Origin: Bacteroidales bacterium UBA7009 | GTDB taxonomy: Bacteria > Bacteroidota > Bacteroidia > Bacteroidales > Paludibacteraceae | DNA: 9,962 nt | Direction of reading: 5' to 3' | NCBI GenBank assembly: GCA_002449665.1 | Contig: DJXH01000018.1 | Coordinates: 1-9,962 of the forward strand | Shown: piece after piece, positions 1 through 6,117 of the stretch | Position numbering within the stretch: position 1 is the first letter of the stretch | Layout of the letters: the number at the start of each line of letters is the position of its first letter | Made by a program: the position numbers and the translations under genes | The notes under the pieces: model-generated | Databases searched by the model: none | What the model was told of the DNA's origin: nothing | The model's input: the letters and a program-made list of their open reading frames with translations, nothing else

Positions 1-27
1 CTGACCAAAAAGCACTCACATCCACCG

Positions 28-154
28 TTTTTTGTACAGTGGCTAATCTGCCAAGATTTTATCGAGTAGTCGGGCGTATAGGAAGCTTGCTTACTGATAC
101 GAACCGACTAACCGATAAAGAGTACCGCAAGGTACGAGCCACTATACAAAAAAA
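28..154. repeat. Inverted-repeat-bounded, multi-hairpin element (structured RNA or MITE-like)
   Basis: Two outer arms, 28-44 (TTTTTTGTACAGTGGCT) and 137-153, are complementary over 17 positions with one mismatch (37/144). Between them lie three hairpins that fit end to end. The first is 45-58 (AATCT, loop GCCA, AGATT). The second is a long interrupted stem: 60-64 with 113-117, TAGTCGG 67-73 with CCGACTA 104-110, CGTAT 75-79 with ATACG 97-101, and AAGC 83-86 with GCTT 89-92. The third is 122-135 (GTACC, loop GCAA, GGTAC). Together they make a closed multi-branch fold of about 126 nt. Strand is unclear. Positions 37/144 and 65/112 are C-A or A-C mismatches in a plus transcript but G-U wobbles in a minus transcript, which favours minus; the GNRA loop GCAA exists only on plus. 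No protein-coding potential is convincing. It may be a small RNA or a non-autonomous insertion with terminal inverted repeats; I recognise no named family. Positions 1-27 to its left show nothing. Confidence 0.55.
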
Positions 155-172
155 GACATCCCGAAGGATGTC
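148..172 (-). terminator. Rho-independent terminator of tRNA-His
   Basis: Read on the minus strand, a perfect 7-bp stem GACATCC/GGATGTC (155-161 with 166-172) closes a UUCG tetraloop in the very stable C(UUCG)G form, followed at once by seven U residues (154-148). It starts 5 nt after the tRNA 3' end, so it is well placed to end the tRNA-His transcript. Its U-tract is also the outer end of the right arm of the inverted-repeat element next door. Confidence 0.85.
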
Positions 173-177
173 TCACG

Positions 178-251
178 GGTGGAATGTGGGGCTCGAACCC
201 ACGACACTCGGAACCACAATCCGATGCTCTGCCAACTGAGCTAAAACCACC
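178..251 (-). tRNA. tRNA-His (GTG anticodon)
   Basis: The minus strand folds as a tRNA. The D-arm is GCTC/GAGC with the AGTTGG loop, the anticodon arm is TCGGA-TTGTGGT-TCCGA with anticodon GTG (His), and the T-arm is GTGGG-TTCGAGC-CCCAC. The extra G before position 1 (251) opposite discriminator C73 (178) is the recognition feature of histidine tRNAs and supports the assignment. CCA is not encoded (the next bases are C, G), so it would be added after transcription. An oddity: the acceptor halves GTGGTTT and ATTCCAC pair at positions 1-4 and 7 but give U-U at 5/68 and 6/67. This could be a tolerated variant, a decayed second copy or a sequence error. It has its own promoter and terminator. Confidence 0.88.
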
Positions 252-331
252 ATTTAACTTTCAAAATAGAAATATAATGACATCTATGTTAATTAAACCA
301 TAAGGTCATCCTCCTCTCTCGAAAGCGGGTG

Positions 332-363
332 CAAAGGTACGGCAAATTTTTATACCTGCCAAA
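332..363 (-). promoter_or_regulatory. Bacteroides-type promoter for tRNA-His
   Basis: On the minus strand, TTTG (363-360) is followed after 20 nt by TACCTTTG (339-332). This matches the Bacteroidetes primary sigma factor consensus TTTG, 19-21 bp, TAnnTTTG. Transcription would start about 7 nt further on, near 325, leaving a leader of about 70 nt before the tRNA that must be removed by 5' processing. Confidence 0.75.
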
Positions 364-388
364 TTTTTTATAAAAAAAGTGTGAAAAA

Positions 389-419
389 TTGCACAATCAA
401 TAAAAATGCCGTATCTTTG
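389..419 (+). promoter_or_regulatory. Bacteroides-type promoter for the DUF349 gene and downstream operon
   Basis: TTG at 389-391 and TATCTTTG at 412-419 are separated by 20 nt, matching the Bacteroidetes -33/-7 consensus. Expected transcription start is near 426, about 25 nt before the ATG at 453. Because this promoter lies inside the possible GTG-initiated extension from 381, it also decides the start codon. No other convincing TAnnTTTG box was seen upstream of the following five genes, so it may drive the whole run. Confidence 0.75.
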
Positions 420-452
420 CGGCGATTATTGTTTACTGCCAATTCTATATTT

Positions 453-1937
453 ATGGAAAACGAAAAACAAGCACTCGTAGAGGAGTTGAAGTCTCTTTTA
501 GAGCAAAACGTAAATGAAGTAAAAGACAAAGTAGAACAAGTCAAAAGCCAGTTCTATCGTATTTATCACCAAGAGGTGGAAGCCGCAAAGAAGGCTGCCA
601 CTGAAGCTGCCGAAGCAGCCGGGCAGCAGCTTGAAAACTGGGTGCCGGATGTGGACGAGGCTGAAAATCAGATGAGAGAACTGCTCGCCGTGTATAAGCA
701 AAAACGCCAAGAGGCTGCTCGCTTGCAGGAGGCTGAACAAGAGCAAAATCTGCTGCGTAAAGAAGCTATTTTGTCGCAAATGAAAGAAATGGCAGAAGCC
801 GAGACCGCTGACGTAATGGGTAATCTTCAGAAAATGCGTGATTTGCAGGCTGAGTGGAAAACGATAGGTCAAGTGCCTGCACCCAAGGCTCAAGAGGTCT
901 GGAAGCGTTATCAGCAATATCAAGAGCAGTTTTATGACCTTGTTAAAATAAATATAGAGCTGCGTGATCTTGATTTCAAGAAAAACCTTGAGATGAAGAC
1001 ACTGCTTTGCGAGGCAGCCGAGAAGTTGCAAGAGAAAGAGAGTATAGTAGAAGCAAGCCGTGCACTCCAGCAACTTCACGATGAATGGGCTGAAATAGGT
1101 CCGGTGGCTCGCGAACTGAGGGAAGAACTTTGGAACCGTTTCAAAGCAGCAAGTACTATTATTAATAAGAAACATCAGGCATACTTTGACGAACTTCACC
1201 AAAAAGAGCAGGAAAACCTTGAGAAAAAGCAAGCACTGCTTGAGCGTTTGCGCGCTATAAACATATCCGAGATTACCACCACCCGTATGTGGGACGAAAA
1301 GCAAGCAGAGGTACAAGCCATTCAAGAAGAGTGGCGCAAGATAGGTTTTGCTCCCAAGAAATACAACCAGACTGTATATGAGGAGTATCGCGAACTGACC
1401 GGCAATTTCTTCAAAGCCCGTACAGCATATTTCAAAGAGATGCGCGATAACCTGAATACCAACATGAAAGCCAAACGCTCACTTATAGACAAGGTAAAAG
1501 ATATTTTTGCTTCCGAAGATTGGCAGACGGCAACAGATGCTGTTATTGCCGCTCAGAAAGAGTGGAAAACGATTGGTGCTGTGCCACGCAAGTACTCTGA
1601 AGAGATGTGGCAGCAGTTCACTACGCTTTGCGATGAGTTCTTCAACCGCAAGCGTGAGCAAGACCGTCAGACCCGCAACGAGCGTCGCGGCGAAAGAGAA
1701 GAGCGTGTACTGCAGTCGGGCGACAGAGCAAAAATGCTTCGTCAATATGACAACCTCTCACAAGAAATTAAGACAGCGGAAAACAATATACTCTTCTTTA
1801 CCGGCAAATCTAAGACCGGCAACCAACTTGTAGAAAACCTTCAAAAGAAGATTGAGACCCTCAAGAACCAGCAAAAAGAACTTGAGAAGAAAATAGCCGA
1901 ATTGGATAATGCCGACACACAGGCTGCCGAAGAATGA
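453..1937 (+). CDS. DUF349 repeat coiled-coil protein
   Basis: The product is 494 aa, acidic, Glu/Lys/Gln-rich, with no signal peptide or membrane segment, so it is presumably cytoplasmic. It carries four tandem DUF349 repeats about 80 aa apart. Each is marked by a Trp-containing core: EWKTIG near residue 134, EWAEIG near 209, EWRKIG near 292 and EWKTIG near 370, followed by helices rich in F/Y and R/K. The C-terminal 60 residues are a predicted coiled coil (heptad-like L/I/K/E). The frame is open from a GTG at 381, but the promoter -7 box at 412-419 lies inside that extension, so ATG 453 is chosen. Its stop overlaps the next start (ATGA), suggesting translational coupling to the FtsE-like ATPase. 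DUF349 proteins are common in Bacteroidetes and their biochemical role is not established. The family call is secure; no function is claimed. Confidence 0.9.
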   Translation: MENEKQALVEELKSLLEQNVNEVKDKVEQVKSQFYRIYHQEVEAAKKAATEAAEAAGQQLENWVPDVDEAENQMRELLAVYKQKRQEAARLQEAEQEQNLLRKEAILSQMKEMAEAETADVMGNLQKMRDLQAEWKTIGQVPAPKAQEVWKRYQQYQEQFYDLVKINIELRDLDFKKNLEMKTLLCEAAEKLQEKESIVEASRALQQLHDEWAEIGPVARELREELWNRFKAASTIINKKHQAYFDELHQKEQENLEKKQALLERLRAINISEITTTRMWDEKQAEVQAIQEEWRKIGFAPKKYNQTVYEEYRELTGNFFKARTAYFKEMRDNLNTNMKAKRSLIDKVKDIFASEDWQTATDAVIAAQKEWKTIGAVPRKYSEEMWQQFTTLCDEFFNRKREQDRQTRNERRGEREERVLQSGDRAKMLRQYDNLSQEIKTAENNILFFTGKSKTGNQLVENLQKKIETLKNQQKELEKKIAELDNADTQAAEE

Positions 1938-2614
1938 GTTTACTGATTGACTATAAAGACGTTGAGATTAGGCATCGTGAGCAGGTAGTGCTTCACGATG
2001 TCAATCTGCAAGTTTCTGCCGGTGAGTTCGTCTATCTGCTTGGCAGGGTAGGGTGCGGCAAGTCCACACTGATGAAGTCTTTTTATGCGGAAGTGCCTGT
2101 CTATAGCGGTTCAGCACAATTTCTCGGTTATGATTTATGTCAAATAAAGCGCAAGCAGATACCTTTTTTAAGAAGAAAAATAGGTATCGTCTTTCAGGAT
2201 TTTCAACTGTTGCCTGACCGCAATGTGGAAGACAACCTGATGTTTGTGCTAAAAGCCACAGGTTGGAAAGACAAGAACCTGATGAAGACCCACGTGGCAG
2301 ACATACTATCTCAAGTGGGTATGGCAGACAAGGCATATAAGATGCCGTATCATCTCTCCGGTGGCGAACAGCAACGTGTGGCTGTGGCTCGTGCGTTACT
2401 CAACTCGCCAGACGTAATCCTTGCAGACGAACCGACAGGAAATCTTGACTGGGAAACGGGACACGATATAATGGAGTTGCTCTATAGCATAAGCAAGGCG
2501 GGTATGGCAGTCGTAATGTCCACACACAATCTTACTTGGCCCGAACAATTCGTTGGCAGAAAACTCCTTTTTTCAAATTCCAAGGTGGAAGAAGCGGCGC
2601 AGCAAATAAACTGA
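1934..2614 (+). CDS. ftsE: FtsE-like ABC transporter ATP-binding protein
   Basis: This is a single-domain ABC ATPase of 226 aa, the usual FtsE length. Walker A is GRVGCGKST (37-45), Q-loop Gln is at 88 in the FtsE-typical stretch RRKIGIVFQDFQLL, the signature is LSGGEQQR (141-148), Walker B is VILADEPTG (161-169) and the switch His is at 198. All catalytic residues are present. In other bacteria FtsE binds the membrane protein FtsX and controls septal peptidoglycan hydrolases at the divisome. No FtsX-like four-helix protein follows here; instead there are two ABC-2 export permeases. The start ATG overlaps the upstream stop by 4 nt and lacks a clear Shine-Dalgarno. The alternative, that it powers the adjacent permeases, is less likely because it lacks the look of Wzt/TagH ATPases, but it cannot be excluded. 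Confidence 0.85.
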   Translation: MSLLIDYKDVEIRHREQVVLHDVNLQVSAGEFVYLLGRVGCGKSTLMKSFYAEVPVYSGSAQFLGYDLCQIKRKQIPFLRRKIGIVFQDFQLLPDRNVEDNLMFVLKATGWKDKNLMKTHVADILSQVGMADKAYKMPYHLSGGEQQRVAVARALLNSPDVILADEPTGNLDWETGHDIMELLYSISKAGMAVVMSTHNLTWPEQFVGRKLLFSNSKVEEAAQQIN

Positions 2615-2619
2615 TTTAG

Positions 2620-3471
2620 ATGGAAGACAAGAACTACTGGAACATACTCATTACTCCGAAAGACAAGGTTCTCTCGCTTGATTGGCGGGAAATATGGAGG
2701 TATAGGGATATGTTCCTGTTGTTTGTTATGCGCAGTTTCCGCACTGCCTACAAGCAGACTATTCTCGGTCCGCTGTGGTTTATTATCACTCCTGTTTTGT
2801 CGGTGATAGTATATGTGGCTGTGTTCGGCGGGATTGCCAATATACCGACTGACGGTGTCCCTCCTGCATTGTTTTATCTTCTCGGCATATCCGTTTGGGG
2901 GTATTTTGCTTCCTGCCTCAACTCTACATCCAATTCGTTTGTAAGCAATGCCGACATATTCGGCAAGGTGTATTTTCCGCGTATCATAATGCCGCTTGTT
3001 GCCGTTACGACCAACATGCTGTCATTTTTTATACAGATGCTGATATTCACGGCGTTCTATATCTATTATTTCTATACCGGTGCGCCTATACAGATGCATT
3101 GGCAGATAGTGTTGTTTCCTGTCTATATTCTCCTGCTTGCCTTTATGGCTGTCGGGTTCGGAATGATGATTTCATCCATAACGACCAAGTACAGGGACGT
3201 GCAGATTATTTTCGGTAAGATTGTGTCGCTGTGGGTATATATCACGCCGGTGATATATCCTATGAGTATGGTAACCAATCCCAAACTGCATCTTGCCATG
3301 CAACTCAACCCCGTAACGCCGGTGATGGAAGCCATCAAGTACTCCGTTTTGGGTCAGGGGCAGTTCTCGTGGTTGTGGCTTGCCTACAGCGTGTTAATGA
3401 CATTTATAATGATGCTCTTCGGACTTATGATGTTTAACAAAGTGCAGAAGAGTTTTATGGACACAGTATAA
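2620..3471 (+). CDS. ABC-2 polysaccharide-export permease (Wzm/TagG type), copy 1
   Basis: The product is an inner-membrane protein of 283 aa with about six hydrophobic segments: roughly 49-74, 83-103, 122-152, 161-187, 196-218 and 250-273. A conserved amphipathic N-terminus (YWNILITP, then a basic stretch around 38-46) precedes them. Family marks are KVYFPR (116-121), TTKYRD (188-193), the TPVIYP loop (209-214) and LNP (229-231). This family, which includes Wzm, RfbD and TagG, moves undecaprenyl-linked O-antigen or teichoic-acid chains across the inner membrane with a Wzt/TagH ATPase. The start ATG lies 5 nt after the FtsE stop. It is a tandem paralogue of the next gene, with similar length, identical motif order and the same D-T-V/I ending. 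No glycosyltransferase or Wzt gene is adjacent, so the substrate is unknown. Confidence 0.88.
   Translation: MEDKNYWNILITPKDKVLSLDWREIWRYRDMFLLFVMRSFRTAYKQTILGPLWFIITPVLSVIVYVAVFGGIANIPTDGVPPALFYLLGISVWGYFASCLNSTSNSFVSNADIFGKVYFPRIIMPLVAVTTNMLSFFIQMLIFTAFYIYYFYTGAPIQMHWQIVLFPVYILLLAFMAVGFGMMISSITTKYRDVQIIFGKIVSLWVYITPVIYPMSMVTNPKLHLAMQLNPVTPVMEAIKYSVLGQGQFSWLWLAYSVLMTFIMMLFGLMMFNKVQKSFMDTV
3237..3258. other. Short perfect hairpin inside permease copy 1
   Basis: ATATATCAC (3237-3245) and GTGATATAT (3250-3258) form a 9-bp perfect inverted repeat with loop GCCG. It sits in the codons for the conserved YITPVIYP loop of the permease. The equivalent place in copy 2 does not keep it. Probably chance plus codon use; no function assigned. 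Confidence 0.3.
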
Positions 3472-3499
3472 TACTCGTCAGCAAAGATTTACATAAGAA

Positions 3500-4357
3500 T
3501 TGAAAAGGAAGGAAGATAAATATTGGACTACCGTCATTTCCCCGCAAAATGAGAAGTTTTCGCTCGGGCTTGGAGAGGTATGGCAAAAACGCTATCTCAT
3601 CTGGCTCTTTATCAAAAGGGATTTGACTGTGCAGTTTAAGCAGACCATTTTCGGCTTTGCGTGGTACTTTATATCTCCTATCTTTTCCACTATTATATAT
3701 ATAGTCGTATTCGGTCGCATTGCCGGTATTCCCACAGACGAGATACCTCAACCTGTTTTCTATCTGTCAGGTATATGTCTATGGGAGTATTTTTCAGCTT
3801 GTCTCACCTCTGTTTCAGGCACGTTCAAATCAAATGCCGGTTTATACGGCAAAGTCTATTTCCCGCGATTGGTGTCTCCTATATCGGTAGTTATATCCAA
3901 ACTGTTTCGGTTCTCCTTGCAGTTGTCCACATTCATAGTGGTATATATAGTGTTTGCCATCAAGGGTGCCAACATTGCGCCTAATTGGTATTTGCTTTTG
4001 TTCCCGGTTGTTGTGATGACACTCGCTATGTTAGCCCTCGGTATAGGTCTGACAGTATCGTCTCTTACGACCAAGTATCGCGACTTTAATATCTTGTTTG
4101 GCACGATAATGTCTCTTTGGATGTACGCCACACCTATTGTATATCCGCTCAGTTACGTTACCAATCCGACATTGCATAAGATAATGCTTTTTAATCCGCT
4201 GACAGCCTTGGTGGAAACATTCAAATACGGAGCCATCGGTGCGGGCAGTTTCTCATGGTCGGCGTTGCTGTATAGTATAGGCGTTTCTGTGCTTTTCCTG
4301 CTTCTCGGTATTCATCTTTTCAACCGCCGACAGAAGTATTTTATTGATACTATTTAA
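3500..4357 (+). CDS. ABC-2 polysaccharide-export permease (Wzm/TagG type), copy 2, TTG start
   Basis: The product is 285 aa with the same six-segment layout as copy 1: about 52-74, 84-104, 123-153, 162-188, 199-220 and 252-274. It has the same motifs, KVYFPR (118-123), TTKYRD (190-195), TPIVYP (211-216) and FNP (231-233). By eye a little under half of the residues match copy 1, so the duplication is not recent. An in-frame TAA at 3494-3496 leaves TTG at 3500 as the only plausible start. With it the N-terminus (EDKYWTTVISP) lines up with copy 1 (EDKNYWNILITP). No in-frame ATG occurs until about residue 173. The 28-nt gap contains no obvious promoter. The two proteins could form a heterodimeric pore or two exporters with different substrates; the missing Wzt-like ATPase must be elsewhere or shared. 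Confidence 0.86.
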   Translation: MKRKEDKYWTTVISPQNEKFSLGLGEVWQKRYLIWLFIKRDLTVQFKQTIFGFAWYFISPIFSTIIYIVVFGRIAGIPTDEIPQPVFYLSGICLWEYFSACLTSVSGTFKSNAGLYGKVYFPRLVSPISVVISKLFRFSLQLSTFIVVYIVFAIKGANIAPNWYLLLFPVVVMTLAMLALGIGLTVSSLTTKYRDFNILFGTIMSLWMYATPIVYPLSYVTNPTLHKIMLFNPLTALVETFKYGAIGAGSFSWSALLYSIGVSVLFLLLGIHLFNRRQKYFIDTI

Positions 4358-4415
4358 GATCCTCTGCATACAAGTTGTAGTACGAGTGCAGGCAAATTGG
4401 CTAAATCATATTTTT

Positions 4416-6092
4416 ATGGCAGACGATAAAAAGATTATTTTCTCAATGGTGGGTGTGAGCAAATCGTTCAGTCCGCAGAAAAAAGTACTTAACAACATCT
4501 ACCTTAGTTTCTTCTACGGTGCAAAAATCGGTATTATTGGTTTGAACGGAGCCGGTAAAAGTACGCTTATGAAGATAATTGCAGGTGTGGAGAAAAACTT
4601 TGAAGGTCAGGTTGTTTTCTCCCCCGGATACACAGTCGGTTATCTTGAGCAAGACCCTAAACTTGACCCTGACAAGACCGTTCGCGAGTGCGTACAAGAA
4701 GGTGTGCAACCCATAATGGATATGCTGCGTGAGTTTGACGAGATAAACAATGCCTTTGCCGACCCTGATGCCGACTTTGACAAACTGCTTGCACGGCAGG
4801 CTGAACTGCAGGACAAACTTGATGCAGCAGATGCTTGGAACATAGACCAAAAACTTGACCGTGCAATGGATGCACTCCGCTGCCCTGATGATGATGCCGT
4901 TGTAAAGAACCTCTCCGGAGGCGAACGCCGCCGTGTGGCTCTCTGCCGTCTGCTTCTGCAACAGCCGGATATTCTGCTGCTCGATGAGCCGACCAACCAC
5001 CTTGACGCTGAATCGATAGACTGGCTTGAGCAACATCTGCACCAGTATGCAGGTACAGTCATCTGCATCACCCACGACCGATATTTCCTTGACAATGTGG
5101 CAGGTTGGATTCTCGAACTGGATCGTGGAGAAGGTATTCCTTGGAAGGGCAATTATTCGTCCTGGCTTGAGCAAAAGACAGCCCGTATGGCACAAGAGGA
5201 AAAGCAGGCGAGCAAACGCCGCAAGACCCTTGAAAGAGAACTTGAGTGGGTACGTATGGCTCCAAAAGCACGTCAAGCCAAAGGCAAGGCTCGTCTTGCT
5301 GCATACGACAGAATGATGAACGAGGAGCAGAAAGAGCGTGAGGAAAAACTTGAGATATTTATTCCTAATGGTCCGCGCCTCGGCAATAAGGTTATTAATG
5401 CCGAAGGTGTTGCCAAGTCGTTTGGCGACAGACTGCTCTTTGAAGATATGAACTTTACGCTGCCGCCTAACGGCATAGTAGGTATTATCGGTCCGAACGG
5501 TGCCGGTAAGACAACTCTTTTCCGTATGATTATGGGTATGGAGACAGCCGACAAGGGGCATTTTGAAGTAGGCGAAACAGTGAAAGTGGGCTATGTGGAT
5601 CAAGTACACTCGAACATTGACCCCGAAAAAACCGTCTATGAGACCATATCCGACGGTACGGAGTTTATCCGTGTTGGCGGCAGGGAAGTGAATGCACGTG
5701 CATACCTGAGTCGCTTCAATTTCACCGGTGCCGACCAAGAGAAAAAATGCGGTGTTCTCTCCGGCGGAGAACGTAACCGTCTTCATCTTGCCCTCACTAT
5801 CAAAAGTGAAGCCAACGTACTCTTGCTTGACGAACCGACCAATGATATTGACGTAAACACCCTTCGCGCATTAGAAGAAGGCTTAGAGAATTTTGCCGGT
5901 TGTGCAGTGGTAATCAGTCACGACCGCTGGTTCCTTGACCGTATATGCACGCACATTCTTGCCTACGAAGGCGACAGCAATGTCTATTGGTTTGAAGGGA
6001 GTTATAGCGAATATGAAGCAAATAAACGACTGCGGCTCGGAGACAGCGCAGTAGAACCCAAACGCGTAAAATATAAGAAACTGATAGAGTAG
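4416..6092 (+). CDS. ettA: Energy-dependent translational throttle protein EttA (ABC-F)
   Basis: EttA binds the ribosomal E-site and links translation elongation to the ATP/ADP ratio. This 558-aa protein (E. coli EttA is 555 aa) is colinear with that family. The first ABC domain has Walker A GLNGAGKST (42-50), the EttA-type arm insertion (about 95-140), signature LSGGERRR (166-173) and Walker B ILLLDEP with catalytic Glu191. The linker includes the near-invariant WILELDRGEGIPWKGNYSSW (231-250) and the basic tRNA-interacting helix pair (about 255-320). The second domain has Walker A GPNGAGKTT (359-367), signature LSGGERNR (448-455) and Walker B Glu473. Both catalytic glutamates are present, and the tail EPKRVKYKK matches. 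ATG 4416 gives the family-standard N-terminus; an upstream start at 4344 would overlap permease copy 2 and add unrelated residues. The 58-nt gap shows no clear promoter. It is soluble, so it is probably a passenger here rather than the ATPase of the permeases. Confidence 0.96.
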   Translation: MADDKKIIFSMVGVSKSFSPQKKVLNNIYLSFFYGAKIGIIGLNGAGKSTLMKIIAGVEKNFEGQVVFSPGYTVGYLEQDPKLDPDKTVRECVQEGVQPIMDMLREFDEINNAFADPDADFDKLLARQAELQDKLDAADAWNIDQKLDRAMDALRCPDDDAVVKNLSGGERRRVALCRLLLQQPDILLLDEPTNHLDAESIDWLEQHLHQYAGTVICITHDRYFLDNVAGWILELDRGEGIPWKGNYSSWLEQKTARMAQEEKQASKRRKTLERELEWVRMAPKARQAKGKARLAAYDRMMNEEQKEREEKLEIFIPNGPRLGNKVINAEGVAKSFGDRLLFEDMNFTLPPNGIVGIIGPNGAGKTTLFRMIMGMETADKGHFEVGETVKVGYVDQVHSNIDPEKTVYETISDGTEFIRVGGREVNARAYLSRFNFTGADQEKKCGVLSGGERNRLHLALTIKSEANVLLLDEPTNDIDVNTLRALEEGLENFAGCAVVISHDRWFLDRICTHILAYEGDSNVYWFEGSYSEYEANKRLRLGDSAVEPKRVKYKKLIE

Positions 6093-6117
6093 GGTGTTGG
6101 TTAAAAACAACAGAACG

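Noticed and set aside
13..27. Possible attachment-site remnant resembling the tRNA-His 3' end (CACATCCACCG versus CACATTCCACCCG)
   Set aside because: The similarity is short, needs gaps and is in inverted rather than direct orientation, so it does not fit an att repeat; no integrase in the window.
39..239. 66-codon plus-strand open frame over the tRNA region
   Set aside because: It begins with GTG, runs through the hairpin element and antisense to tRNA-His, and its sequence is explained by those RNA structures; no ribosome site or family resemblance.
381..452. 24-residue N-terminal extension of the DUF349 protein from a GTG
   Set aside because: The Bacteroides-type promoter (389-419) lies inside it, so transcripts would begin after it; ATG 453 gives a normal start.
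498..1325. 275-codon minus-strand open frame opposite the DUF349 gene
   Set aside because: Leu/Phe-rich shadow of the Glu/Lys/Gln-rich coding strand; no start context or recognisable domain.
3244..3323. Repeated 11-mer ACGCCGGTGAT at 3244 and 3313 in permease copy 1
   Set aside because: Both copies are in frame and encode T-P-V-I/M; explained by protein sequence and shared codon choice.
4344..4415. Upstream in-frame start for ettA
   Set aside because: It would overlap permease copy 2 and add 24 residues absent from EttA; ATG 4416 matches the family N-terminus.
4443..5786. 447-codon minus-strand open frame opposite ettA
   Set aside because: Long but composed of antisense codons of a highly conserved gene; no family motif, signal or promoter. 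Length alone comes from biased codon use in ettA.
6094..6117. GTG start eight codons before the protease ATG
   Set aside because: ATG 6118 begins directly with the Lys-Lys and hydrophobic core of the signal peptide; extra residues would weaken it.
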